Counted from the stretch's first letter, positions 1 through 10,466 are shown. The stretch: DNA of 64,000 bases from Prorocentrum cordatum (GCA_963575745.1 CAUYUJ010001744.1:33608-97607), one strand, 5' to 3'. Numbers and translations are program-made. Notes: generated by a model from the sequence alone, not told the origin.

Positions 1-601
1 TGGGCCCCAGGATCCTGAAGTCCACCCGCGCGGCGAAGATGACCTCCCACTCGGCGTCCTCCGCCCGCGCGCGGAGGGTCTCTGACATCTCGCCCAGCTC
101 ATCAGGGTTCCCGAGGGTCCACTCGGGGGTCTCCAGCACATCTCGGATCTAGCCGGCACGCACCTCCGTGGCCAGCGCCGACCCGTTGGCGTGCTTTGAC
201 GGCAGGGCGATCATGAGGCGTTCTCTACCGAGCTTCTCGGCGGGGTGCACCCCTTCGCCCGCGTAACTGAACGCCGACGACAAGAGCTCAGACTGCCACT
301 CCAGGTTCGGCATCTCGTCGCTGCACGGCTCAAGGAAAACACACTCGCTCCTTGCCAGGTGCTGCAAAACCTCAACCTGCACCCAGCAAGCAGGACCGAG
401 GAAGTGGCGGGCGCTGTCACCCTTCAACAACGGATGCTTGCCTCCGCAGCGGTACCTGAATCCCAGCGCCTGCATCACCAAAAACAGCCAACCGTTCATG
501 TCGTCATTCGCCGCCGACGTCACCATGTCCACGATGCAACCCTGGTCGAACTCCAGCTTCAAGTCACAGACCTGAACGAGAACGCAGGGCAGCGGCATCA
601 T
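1..601 (-). pseudogene. Unrecognised coding fragment with in-frame stop, running off left edge
   Basis: The minus frame is open for 150 codons from 601 and stops at a TAG at 149-151. The same frame then stays open to the window edge, reading IRDVLETPEWTLGNPDELGE and onward. The composition is protein-like (mixed hydrophobic and acidic residues, one CGG-type cysteine cluster), unlike the low-complexity shadows elsewhere. I do not recognise a family. The stop may be a premature stop in a decayed gene, or the end of an exon in an unspliced gene. It lies directly downstream of the acidic frame at 598-1443 and is probably part of the same locus, but in a different frame. Coding is likely by continuity; function is unknown. 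Confidence 0.45.
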
Positions 602-1443
602 GTCGCGGCGACCGCTCCCTGCAACAGTGTTTTGGGATTCGCCGACCGTCCATCAGTAGAAGGTCCGCAATCAGAGGCCAGCGGCCTCGCCTGAAGTAAG
701 ACATGACATAACTTGCCATCTCGCGGAAATACGTGGTCTGGGGCCAGAGGCCCCGCCTGCAAAAAATCATGATGTATTACGTCAGCCCCAAGATGCATCA
801 CGCAGCATCCAACTTCACGGCGCGGAAACCCACGCACCCGCTGGAGCACACCTGCACCTCGCAAATCATCAGGGCGTGGAAAGATACGAATTACTGGCAG
901 CTCGTCGTCAGAGAAGGCATAGTCGCAAGCCTCTTTGCACTCCACCTCGTCAAAAACTGGCGGGCCAGCGATCTCGGTCTCCTCGCTGCCGTCAGAGGAG
1001 TCCGTGCGGTCGCCGCGCTCTACCTCCTCTGTCATGCACGATGCTGTTTGTTCTTTCGGCCGCTCCTGTACTTGCCCCTGCTCGGGCCCTTGCCCCGGCC
1101 CTCGGCTCGGGCGGGCTGAGGGCCCCTGTCGCAGGGCCAGGGGCGCAGCGCCCCCGGCGGGCCCTGCCTGACTGGGCTGCGTTCCACCAAGGGCAGGGCG
1201 AACACCACGCGGCGCGGCGGGCCCACGGCGCCTGGCCTCGGGCGCAGGCTGCACCTCCGCGGCGGCCCCGGGCTCGAGCCGCGATCCGCGGCCTTCGCCA
1301 GGGGGGGCGACGATGGCGCCCGAGCGCGCTGCGGCGAGGGCAGCGCTCTCCCGGGGCTCGGGGCGCCTGCCTCTGCAGCCCGACTCGAGGCGCGCGGCCC
1401 CTCCGCCCCCGCGGGCGCGGAAGGCGGGGCTCCAGCCCTTCAT
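598..1443 (-). pseudogene. Ala/Pro-rich then acidic ORF, same broken locus
   Basis: This is a 281-codon open minus frame. Residues 1-135 are Ala/Pro/Arg/Gly-rich. From about residue 135 it becomes acidic and serine-rich (MTEEVERGDRTDSSDGSEET), then carries two diverged tandem copies of a short motif (DFLQAGPLAPDHVF and VLLQARPLASDCG) encoded by repeats near 670-760. No known domain is recognised. The frame shifts by one relative to the fragment at 1-601, near 600, so either an intron or a frameshift separates them. It could be a retroelement gag-like protein or a cellular gene. Confidence 0.35.
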
Positions 1444-1536
1444 CCTGCAGCGCCTCGGCCGCGACCCTTGCCATCGCGTCAGCTAGCCTCCCGCTGCGAC
1501 GCCATCGGCTTCGGCGCCTCGTTCAGCGCCTGGGCC

Positions 1537-2147
1537 CTAGGCCTCGCCGAGGCGGTCCCTCAGCTTCGCGCCCTCCGAGCAAGTTGCCGCGGTCGACGCC
1601 GGCTCTGCCCGCGAGGCCAGTCCGACAACCGCGGGGTCCACCAGCGCGAGGTGCTGCGCCACCTGCCAGCGCCCGCCCTTGGCTGCCTGCTCGCTGGCGT
1701 TCAGCCCCTGCGCCGGCATGTCGCGCAAGCGCGGCAACTCTCCCCGAGTGGGGGCGTCCAGGCACTTGCCTATCATCCTCATCTCGTGCACGTGGCGAAC
1801 GCCCCCCTCGCTCTGGGGATGGGCCCCATGCCGCGCGCCTGCGCCGTGCGGCACCCCGTTCGCACTCAGGCTGTCCAGCTCGTTGTAGTCGACGGCCCCG
1901 CCCCGCTGTGCCAAGTACTTGCGAATGTGCTTCAGATCCGCTGCCATCATCGCTCCTGGACCGGAGCGTGCTCGGCGTTGTACTCGGCGGCGGGAACCAG
2001 CGGGTAGGGCCTCGTCAAAAGTGATTCGTCGGAGGCGTCGCGGTTGCGATTCTGGCCCCCGCGGCGGAGCCTACGTAGGCCCTCCAGCGCATCGTCAGTT
2101 CCCTCGGCGACCGACTCCGTCATGTGGCGCTTGCGCCTCAGCCGCAC
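1537..2147 (-). pseudogene. Middle part of the same broken minus-strand locus
   Basis: Two overlapping minus frames carry protein-like sequence. Frame 2147-1947 is basic (MRLRRKRHMTESVAEGTDDA). Frame 1950-1537 starts MMAADLKHIRKYLAQRGGAV. The helix-rich segment DLKHIRKYLAQRGGAVDYNEL looks like a small helical or winged-helix module, but I cannot assign it to a family. Frame changes at about 2140 and 1950 mean frameshifts or introns are needed to join it to its neighbours. Confidence 0.3.
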
Positions 2148-3298
2148 TCGCAGCCCCTGGATCGTCCCCTGAGCTGCTCCTCGTTCTGCGCACCGCCGCC
2201 TCCGCCGTCAGCTCCAACGGCCGCCGCTGGACCGCCAGCGCCGCCTCCTTCGGGGCCCATGCCAACGGCGGCGCCGCCGTCACCAGCAGAGGCTCTCCTG
2301 GCACCGCCTCTAGCGGCCGCACCGTCGGTCAGGGCAGCAGCAGCCGGCGGGGCGCCCAACCCCGCACCAGTGGTAGCCTTCACCTCCATCATGCCCGAGT
2401 GCACCACGTTCCTGATGGCCCACTGGGTGGCAAGGTGGCAGGTCCCAACCGCCTGCTCGCACAAATCCGGGACCGACGCGCCCATGGCGCACAGCCCCTG
2501 CGGCACGGGCCAAAAGTGCCCCTGGCTGCAGGCCTCCACCGTCGCCCCCACGAACTGGCCTGCAGCCCCCGCGGGCCAGGCTCATGACATGCGGGACTCC
2601 GCGATTTCGCAAGGCTGGCCCCACAGGTCGCACATGACGATCTCCAGCATCGCTCCATGGAGGAGCTGCAGCTGCTGCAGCGCGCAGGGGGCCAGCGGCG
2701 GGTAGATCCAAGGCCCACGACCGCCTCCACAGCCCGCTGGTGCCGCCACCGGGGGCATGCCGAATGGCTCGCCGCACGGAGGCAGGCTATCGGGCACCCC
2801 AGGCATGCCTCCAGCCGCCGCCCTGCCGGGGCAGCCTCTGGCCAAGCCCAACTGCTCAGCTCCGCCAGCGGCGCCCCACGGCGGCACGCCCCAGCTGCCC
2901 GCGGGACCACCCGCGGTGGGGGCTGGCGGCGGCGCGCCAGCAGGAGGTGAAGCTCCCACGGCCAGCGGCACCAGGAGGACCTGCGAGCGCGCCGACTCGA
3001 GGCAGCCCAGGGGCGCCGCCCACCGTCCCTCCCGCGCCAACGGCAGCCCCAGCCACGGCTGCAGGAACACTTCGCACCGTGCCGCGGGCGGCTCCTCTCC
3101 CAGCCGCAGCGCCAGCAGGCCCTCTCCGGACGGCGCCGCGTGCTGGGGCGAGCTCGACCATGCCACCCATCGCCGGCTCGGCAGCCCGCGCGCCGCCAGC
3201 TCCAGCTTTTCCTGCGGCGCCTCCAGCGCCTCCAGCGCCTGCGACCGCCGCGGCCTTGGCGAGGCGCGGCGGAGGCGGGGGCAGCAACCCGCCCACAC
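2138..3298 (-). pseudogene. Pro/Ala/Gly-rich N-terminal part of the same locus, in-frame TGA
   Basis: One minus frame stays open from 3298 to 2138 except for a TGA at 2582-2584. Both sides read as the same kind of protein: LQQLQLLHGAMLEIVMCDLW before the stop and GHFWPVPQGLCAMGASVPDL after it. The upstream half is Pro/Ala/Gly-rich low complexity. In GC-rich DNA long frames arise by chance, so only the less biased stretch (about 2400-2760) is good evidence of coding. No family is recognised. Confidence 0.33.
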
Positions 3299-3655
3299 CA
3301 GAAGGCAGGGCCGTCAGCGCCCCCGCCAGCGCCAACGCCCAGTAGGCCGCCCGCGGGCCCCACCAGCGCGCCGCCGCCGCCTGCGCCATCCTCGCCCGAC
3401 GGAACCTGCCGCCCAACATCACGAGGGCGGGCTGGCGCGGCAGCGGCACGCCCCGCGGCGAAGCTGCCGCGGGCCCAGGCCCAGCTCAACGAGCGGCCAT
3501 CTCGCGCCACGAGGCGAAGGCCTGGGCCGCGACCCTGGGGGGGTTGTAGCGGGTAGCCCCCCCCCCAGGGAAACCCTTTTTTAGCCAAAGCGGCTGCGGG
3601 GGAGGCGGCAAAAGGATGGACGCATCAAGGGGGCACGCCAGGGGAGATAAATCGC
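3299..3655. other. GC-rich stretch, no gene seen
   Basis: GC-rich, with homopolymer C runs near 3560. Long frames here are shadows of base composition. Confidence 0.5.
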
Positions 3656-3787
3656 ATGAGAAACTCAATGATATACACACATGCGTACACATACGTAAAT
3701 CTGTGTAAACATGCATATATATATATACATATATATAAATATATATATACTAGAACCACGCGCGCTTCGCGCGCGCTTAGGTTCTAG
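3656..3787. repeat. TA-rich microsatellite and hairpin
   Basis: The TA/CATA-rich tract runs to about 3749. A hairpin follows at 3750-3787: CTAGAACC pairs with GGTTCTAG at the outside, and a GCGCGC inner stem closes on a TTC loop. The same GGTTCTAG end recurs near 5490-5500, so it may mark an element boundary. Confidence 0.7.
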
Positions 3788-4216
3788 CGCAGACGCTGGC
3801 GACTGCAATGTCGAATGGTCTGAGCCTTCTTTGCCCGTCTTGGGGCCGTCCTGAGGGTCTCTTGGGTGGTCTTTGGGCGGTCTTGGGAGGCTCTTCGGCG
3901 CTCTTGGACCGGTGGAAGCTCGAAAACACGAGAAGCCAAGAACATTGAAAAGACCATTGAACATATACGACTTTGGCCTCTTCGGGCCGTACCGTGATAC
4001 CTATCAGACTTCTTGGGGTCTCTTGGAGGCCACCTGCGAGCCTCGAGAGCCGTCGGAAGGCTGACTTGGGCTGCTCGGGAGCGTCTTCGGCCATCCTTTC
4101 GCATTCTGGGGGCTCCTGGGGGGCGTCTTGGGCCCTCCTGGAGCGCTGTGGAGGCTGCCCGGAAAGGCTGGGGGAGCGGTGCCGGGAGCCTCCCCGAGAT
4201 GTGGCCATATCTTTTC

Positions 4217-4250
4217 AGCGCGTTCCGGGAGCATCTTCCCGGAACGCGCT
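4217..4250. repeat. Perfect hairpin in left arm
   Basis: A 14-bp stem AGCGCGTTCCGGGA pairs with its reverse complement across a 6-base loop. The same hairpin occurs in the right arm at 4531-4564. A diverged form is at about 4312-4344, and another at 6547-6580 outside the inverted repeat. Confidence 0.85.
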
Positions 4251-4530
4251 CGTGGCAGGGCGCCCACGTCCGAGGACGCTGGCATGGGACACCGCAGCGC
4301 GTGATCATTCCAGCGCGTTCTGGCGAAGACCGTCCGGAACGTGCTTGGGCAAGCGCTGGGTTTGGGGAAGGCGAGTGGGAACCGTTCGGGCAGTTTGGGA
4401 TGCTCGGGGCAAGAGGCGGCAGCCATCCTCATACGACATGCAGTCTTCCTAGAACCCGCCGGAACGCCTGGAATGATCACGCGCTGCGGTGTCCCATGCC
4501 AGCGTCCTCGGACGTGGGCGCCCTGCCACG

Positions 4531-4564
4531 AGCGCGTTCCGGGAAGATGCTCCCGGAACGCGCT
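4531..4564. repeat. Perfect hairpin in right arm
   Basis: Mirror copy of the 4217-4250 hairpin, with an identical 14-bp stem. Confidence 0.85.
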
Positions 4565-4960
4565 GAAAAAATATGGCCACTTCTCGGGGACGCTCCCGGC
4601 ACCGCTCCCCCAGCCTTTCCGGGCAGCCTCCACAGCGCTCCAGGAGGGCCCAAGACGCCCCCCAGGAGCCTCCAGAATGCGAAAGGATGGCCGAAGACGC
4701 TCCCGAGCAGCCCAAGTCAGCCTTCCGACGGCTCTCGAGGCTCGCAGGTGACCTCCAAGAGACCCCAAGATGTCTGATAGGTATCACGGTACGGCCCGAA
4801 GAGGCCAAAGTCGTGCATGTTCAATGGTCTTGTCAATGTTTTTGGCTTCTCGCGTTTTCGAACTTCCAACGGTCCAAGAGCGCCGAATAGCCTCCCAAGA
4901 CCGCCCCAAGACCACTCAAGAGACCCTCAGGACGGCCCCAAGACGGGCCAAGACGGCTTC

Positions 4961-5436
4961 CAGACTGCCGAAGAGGCGCCCAGGACCACCCCAGAACAGG
5001 CCCAAGATGGGCCCAAGAGCAGGAGCAGGAGGCCTCCAGAGACCTCCGAGAGGCCTCGGGGACCCCCCAGAGGCCCCCAACACCCCCCCATCCTTGAGAG
5101 GCCCCAAAGAGACCCCGACGAGGCTCCTAGACCAGCCCAAGAGAGCTGCGAGAGCCGTCCCGAGAGAGCCCAAAGAGGGTAAAATCGTTGATTTCCCATG
5201 GTTTGTCTTATGTTTTTCGCCTTCTCACGTTTTCCCGCTTCCAGCCCTCAAAGATAGAGGACTTGGGAAACAAGAGAAGGAATTCCAAGAATTCCTACTC
5301 GTGGGTCCTACATATCCCCTGACATCTGGCCGGTACCGCGCCTCCTGGCTTCTTAACGTTTTCGCGGAGTCTCCGAAGGCCCCAAGGAATCCGGGAATTG
5401 TGGATTTGGGTTAGATGCTCATCCATTCAGGACTCA
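4961..5436. repeat. CCAAGA-type degenerate repeat
   Basis: Short degenerate repeats of the CCAAGACGGCC type continue from the inverted repeat to about 5180, followed by non-repetitive sequence to 5436. Open frames here (for example 4770-5414) are rich in PPRPPK-like low complexity and are not taken as genes. Confidence 0.6.
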
Positions 5437-5492
5437 GGACAGTATGCCCGGGCCCGGGCGTACTGTCCAGGACACCCTGAGCGCACGCTCAG
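5437..5492. repeat. Two adjacent near-perfect palindromes
   Basis: 5437-5468 is a 32-bp palindrome (GGACAGTA, then a GC core of GCCCGGGCCCGGGC, then TACTGTCC) with one mismatched pair. 5475-5492 is a second one (CCTGAGCG-CA-CGCTCAGG). GGTTCTAG follows. Confidence 0.85.
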
Positions 5493-7260
5493 GTTCTAGC
5501 CCAGGCCGGGGGGGCGCTGGACGATCTTGGACAACGCTATCAAGCACAGGCGCGCGACGGCATCTGAGGAGCTTCTGGGGTGTTCCGCATGCTTCGTCAA
5601 CTGGTTGTTGGAGGCACCTCTTGAGTGCTTCTTGGGGGGGCGTCTGAGGGTCCCTGGGGGCATCGGTTCTGGAATCTGAAGCCGTCATTGGCCGTCTTGG
5701 CTGCGTGGAGGCCCGACTTGAGGCCACCTGCGGCCAGATTGAGGCAATCCGGAAGCCTTCCGGGGGCCTCCTGGAAGCAGTTTTGACGCATCGAGGGCAC
5801 TCTTGGCCTATTTCAAAGCCTCTTGGACGTCTCCTAGGGGCCTTTTAGGCCCTCGGGAAACTTTTGGGGTCCTCGTCGGACCAATTGGGAGCCTCTTGCG
5901 GCCTCCTGTGGGCCTTTCGGAGGAACGCTCTGCTGTTGGGTCGCGTTCCCCTTCTTGGGCCTCTCTTGGGGCACTTGGGGCCCTCTCGGGCCGTCTTGGG
6001 CGCCTCAAGCACCGTGCTGGGGCCCTCGCGGGCCGTCTTGGGGCCCTCTTGGAGGCCTATTCCTCTATATGGGAGCGGTATTGGAAGCCTCTTGGGCCGT
6101 CTTGGAGCATCGGGATGCCAAAAGGCAGAAAAAAATAAAACCCGTCAAAACCCAATCGTAAAACAATGAGTTGTGCCTCTTGGGGCCACCTTGGGAGATC
6201 TCTTGGAACCTCGTCGGCCCTCTTGGGAGCTTCTTGGGGGACTCTTGGATCCGATTGGGGGCCTCTTGGGACTTCCCGAGAACCTCTCGGGGTAGAAAGC
6301 TCGGATTCTCGGTTTGTGTTTCCCTTCTTGGGCCACTCTTGGGGCCGTCTTGGGGCCCTCTCGGGCCGTCTTGGGCGCCTCAGGCACCGCCTTGGGGCCC
6401 TCGGTGGCCGCCCAGGGCCCTCTTGAAAGCCTCTTCGGCTATCTTGGAGCTGTCTTGGAGGCCTCTTCCTCCTCCTCGTCCCCTCCTCCTCCTCCTCCTC
6501 CTCCCTCTCCAACTCTCTCTACTCCTGATCTTCCTCCTCCTCCTGCAGCGTGTTCCGGAAAGCTCCCGCCGGAACATGCTGTGCACAAGTGCTGTCACTG
6601 CTCCCGCCACCGTGCCCTGAGTGGTGGGTCAGAGGCCTCATGGGTGTTGGTTTGGATCTCGTGGTTGGCCTGTCGGGGACGTCGTGAAGGCAGTTTCGCA
6701 TCTTCTCGGTAGCCGTTTTGGGACCGTTGTGGGGCCTCCTCGGGGCTGTTTTGTAGCCTCTTTAGGCTTCGTTTGGGCCTCCTGGGTGCCTCTTGGGGGC
6801 CTCCTGGGGCCTCTTGGGGGCTCCTTGGGGCCTCATGGGGCACTGTTCAAGCGCGGGAGGGTCGAATTTTGGAGTCGTGATCCCCCTCTTGGGCGCATCT
6901 TGGGGCCGTCTTGGGGCTCTGTTGGGCTGTCTTGGGCGACTCTGGGGCCGTCTTGGGGCCCTCTTGGGCCGTCTTGGGGCGATCTTAGGGGCCTATTGAG
7001 CCGTCTTGGAACGTCGGACAGCCGGAAAGGCTGGAAGGCCAAAATCGTTCGAAAACCTACGTAAAATTGACGATTTCGGCCTCTTGAAGCGCTCTCGTGG
7101 AGTGCCTTGGGGGGCCTCTCGGGCCGAATGGGCCTATCTTGGGCGTCCTGGAGCGGTCTTTCGGCGACTCGGGGCCCGCTTGGGCCGTCGTGGGGGCCTC
7201 TGGAGGCCCTCCTGGACTATTTTGGCCCTCCCATGGGGGTCGGAGACGGCGGCCTCCGAG
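5493..7260. repeat. TCTTGG-type degenerate repeat field
   Basis: Dense degenerate units of the form GGCC(G/C)TCTTGGG, often spaced about 11-24 bp, run through 5690-6470 and 6780-7260. A TCC-rich stretch lies at 6468-6545 and a hairpin at 6547-6580 (AGCGTGTTCCGG pairing with CCGGAACATGCT). The reverse complement of the unit fills 4680-5170, 31680-32095 and 43260-43925. Long plus frames such as 6171-6620 consist of [13 protein letters not shown]-like low complexity and are repeat-derived. Confidence 0.75.
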
Positions 7261-7364
7261 GCCCAGGACGCGAATACCCTGTAAAAACACAGGGAAAATG
7301 AGCCCTGGTCCTCCCATGGAGGGTCGAGGCAGCTGTTTTCGAGCCCCGGGCCTGCTCCCCCGGG

Positions 7365-7418
<54 letters not shown>

Positions 7419-7506
7419 GCACACATCTACATCTACATCTACATTTGCATCTACATCTACAAATACATATACATATACATATGCATTGCATATACATATA
7501 CATATG

Positions 7507-7546
<40 letters not shown>

Positions 7547-7577
7547 CACATACACATACACATACACGTATACAAAC

Positions 7578-7619
<42 letters not shown>

Positions 7620-7925
7620 GCATATGCATATGCATATACATATATATATACATAGACATACACATACACATATACATATACATTTACATATACAGATACA
7701 TATGCATATGCCTATACATATACACAAACAAATGCATATACCTATATATACACATACATACATATATAATTATACACATACATACATACATACATACATG
7801 CATACATGCATACATGCATACATGCATACATGCATGCATGCATGCAAGCATGCAAGCATGCATACATACATACGTACATACATACATACATGCCTACATG
7901 TATATATACACATGTATATCAATAG
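7365..7925. repeat. (TA)n, (CATATA)n and (CATA)n microsatellite block
   Basis: The (TA)n tract is at 7365-7412, CATATA-type hexanucleotide at about 7420-7770, and CATA/CATG tetranucleotide at about 7770-7905. Frames through it are repeat-encoded (YVYVYV and IHIHIH). Confidence 0.95.
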
Positions 7926-8124
7926 AGAAAACATTTGAGAGAGAAAGAGAGAGGTCTGCCCGTGCGTGTGGGTCCTGGTGACCGCTCGCGTCCTTGGCGG
8001 GATGGGGTGGGTTCTGCCGCGGGAGCTGGGCCCTCGCGCGGCCCCCGGGGTTGGGCAAGGGGGGGTCTCGGTCTCGGGGGTGGGCGCACCGCCCGCAGTG
8101 CTGTGGCCGCTCTCTCTTGAAGCG

Positions 8125-8455
8125 GTGCGACAGCCTCCTTCGATCTGCATCATCAGCATCGTCACCAGCATCATCGACCTCATCATCACAACATCGTCGT
8201 CATCAAGACCGCCGTCATCACAATCGGCACTGCATTGCGATCATCAACAGCATCACAACCAGCATCAGAAGCGTCATCGTCATCGTCATCATCATTATCA
8301 TAATCGCACTCGCCATCGTCATCATTGTGAACATCATCATCACCATCCCGATCATCACCATACTCAGCATCACAACTGGCATCCTGCTCACCATCTGCAG
8401 CAACATCAACATCAGCATCGTCACCATCGTCGTGGGCACCCTCATCACCATGTTT
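8125..8455. repeat. CAT-trinucleotide-rich microsatellite
   Basis: Interrupted (ATC/CAT)n. The GC-rich 7930-8124 stretch before it shows nothing recognisable. Confidence 0.9.
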
Positions 8456-8639
8456 CCTCCTCACCCCCCTCGTACCTTCTCGTCCCTCTCACCTGTTCCC
8501 TTTCCCTCGTCCTCCCGCTGACGTCCTGCTCCTTCTCGTTCTTCCTCCGTCACGCAGGCACCCCAACCACTGGTCACAGGAAGATCAAACCACAAAAACT
8601 GGAAGCGGCGTTGGAATAGGATGTAGCCATGCAGAGCTC

Positions 8640-8815
8640 GGCGGCGAGCCTGGGGGCCTCTCGAAAGGCTCGGAAGTCCCCCGGCCATCTGAGAAGTTGT
8701 CTGAGCCTTCCCACGAAGAAACAGAAAACGTCGCAGAAGGCACGAGGGCCACTGAGAAGTCCAGCCGCTGTCTGAGAAGGCCTTCTCCTCCTCTCCTCCC
8801 CCCTCGCTCACCGCC
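8640..8815. mobile_element. MITE-like family B, copy 1
   Basis: The element is 176 bp, bounded by a GGCGGCGAGC end and its inverse (CCCTCGCTCACCGCC). The interior has repeated CTGAGAAG/CTTCTC palindromic motifs. Related copies are at 33462-33633 and 47824-47965. There is no coding capacity. Confidence 0.7.
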
Positions 8816-9225
8816 GAAGAGTATGCTGCACGAGATGCAGGCCTGAGTGCCCGCATGAAACCGCCTTGTGCTCAGGCAATGGCGCCGCGTTCGGTGCTAC
8901 TGCGGCCAAGTCCCGAGAGCACACGCCCCCCCCCCGAGCGCGGGAGCGCGCGGCATCGGGGAGGGAAGAAGAAGGTGCGGTTGCGCCAGGAGTTCCGAGA
9001 AGGAAAAGGGGGAGGTTCATGATTTGCCATAGAAGGACCACTAACCCTTTCGGAGGGGGTCTAAGCTGGGAGAGCCCAGAACATTAGGAATGGGGGGTCT
9101 GTTCTGCAGATGCATCAGACCAAACCGCCCAGATGCATTATCCCTTATGCACGGACGGGGACCTAAGAGAGTCCACGTCTTCACTCTGTTATTATGGATA
9201 GGGTTTTGTATCCTCGATGAGGGAA
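8816..9225. other. No feature seen
   Basis: No repeat family, coding signal or RNA gene recognised. Confidence 0.4.
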
Positions 9226-9400
9226 GTTAGATGCTCGTTGGGGGAAACTACCTGAAGCCACTCGCTCCACTGACACGTCGATGCTGTGCCGAATGTCGAT
9301 GCCCTTGAAGCGAATTCGAATCGTACTTGAGTCGAGCTACAGCCGAACAGTAGTCGAACTCGAGTCGAGCAGATCCGTTAGACGGGCAGTCTACGTCGTC
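9226..9400. mobile_element. Family G element, copy 1 (diverged)
   Basis: It begins TTAGATGCTCGTTGGGG, carries GAGTCGAGCT-type repeats, and contains the conserved CAGATCCGTTAGACGGG segment near its right side. These features are shared with 57764-57983 and 58130-58345. The right terminal repeat is not clear in this copy. Confidence 0.5.
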
Positions 9401-9537
9401 GCAGCCTACTCGAGTCGAACAAATCCGAACCTTGCAGCCTACAGCCGACGTCGTCGCCGTGACGCCTTCTCCCCGCTCCCTCCTCGCGTCGCTACTTTGA
9501 AGTTCCCCACGCAGGAGCTGACTTCCCCCTCCGCTGG

Positions 9538-9755
9538 AGGCCTCCCAAATTCGGTCCGAGTTGATGGGGTCGGAGGATCGCGCCGCACCGCCGATGCATC
9601 GCCCAAGCATCGCCGATGCATCGGCACCGCCGACGATGCACCGACGACGTCGGCTCGGAGAAAATCGGGCCCCACATCGAGCCGCATCGCCGATGCACCG
9701 GCGATGCGGCGCGACCCTCCGACCCCATCTACTCCGACCCCTGTCTGGGAGGCCT
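9538..9755. mobile_element. MITE-like family A, copy 1
   Basis: Ends AGGCCTCCCA and TGGGAGGCCT are inverted repeats. The match continues inward for about 50 bp (GATGGGGTCGGAGGATCGCG against its inverse). The interior is built of CATCGCCGATGCATCGGCGATG-like self-complementary octamers around a CGACGTCGG centre. Five full copies are in the window. There is no ORF of its own. Confidence 0.85.
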
Positions 9756-9805
9756 AGGTCCACCCACCCCCGCAGCTGGCCAGGTGTGGTGATGCTGGGG
9801 GCTGG

Positions 9806-9989
9806 CATGGGGGAAACAGGTCCTGAGGGAAACGGGTCCTGCACCCCAGGGCCTTCGGGCCTTCCCCCAGGACGAGACGTTCGTCTGGAGTCGTTGTTTG
9901 CAAATCCTGGGGCCCGCGGAGGGCGCCGAGCTCCCTAGAACGGCGATAAGCAGCAGGACTCGTTTCCCTCAGGACCCGTCTCCCCCATG
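9806..9989. mobile_element. Foldback element Q
   Basis: A 184-bp element with about 37-bp inverted ends, CATGGGGGAAACAGGTCCTG at the left and its near-inverse at 9953-9989. No second copy recognised. Confidence 0.75.
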
Positions 9990-10011
9990 GCGATGGGGGG
10001 CAGGGCAGCCT

Positions 10012-10466
10012 TAGGCCGGTCCTCCTGCAGGCGGATTCTGGAAACACTTGGAGGATTGCCACACACACAAACGCACAAGCCCAAAAAAAAACAGAATTTA
10101 TCACACAATCGTATTTGGAATGTTTTTTTTTTTACGATTTTGGATGGGACGATTTTGGACGATTTGGGAATGTTCTTTTTTGGACGATTTTGGATGTTTG
10201 GACGATTTTGGACGATTTTGGACGGTTCTGGACGATTTGGGAATGTTTTCTTTTTTTTGTACGATTTTGGATCTTTGGACGATTTGGGACGGTTTTGGAC
10301 GATTTTGAAACGTTCCTTTTTTGTACGATTCTGGATGTTTGGACGACTTGGGACGATGTTGGACGATTTTGGAATGTTCCTGTTTTGAGCGATTCTGGAT
10401 TTTTCAAGTAAGCCTATTCTTGGACGATCTTGGAATGCTCCTCCTGTGGAGGGACACGCCCGACCC
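10012..10466. mobile_element. Family S element, long form with GGACGATTTT repeats
   Basis: The left end AGGCCGGTCCTCCTGCAGG and the right end GGAGGGACACGCCCGACC resemble the inverted ends of the 158-bp element at 46662-46819. The interior (10110-10440) is an array of about 10-bp units of the GGACGATTTT type in several longer blocks. T- and A-rich runs give a local low-GC island. Confidence 0.6.

Larger units (their letters stand above)
3822..4960. repeat. Large inverted repeat, arms about 490 bp, spacer about 155 bp
   Basis: Left arm 3822-4312 and right arm 4469-4960 are reverse complements with roughly 90% identity by eye. The frames read outward from each arm give nearly the same peptide (MATSRG.SRHRSPSLSGQPP) on opposite strands, which confirms the symmetry about position 4390. 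No transposase or other protein lies between the arms. It could be a foldback transposon or a duplicated segment in inverted orientation. Confidence 0.9.

Noticed and set aside
4004-4777. Two 254-residue proteins on opposite strands
   Set aside because: They are the same sequence read from the two arms of an inverted repeat, with low-complexity composition; symmetry explains both.
7057-7981. Long Ile/His/Tyr/Val-repeat frames on both strands
   Set aside because: They are direct translations of TA/CATA microsatellites; composition is set by the repeat.
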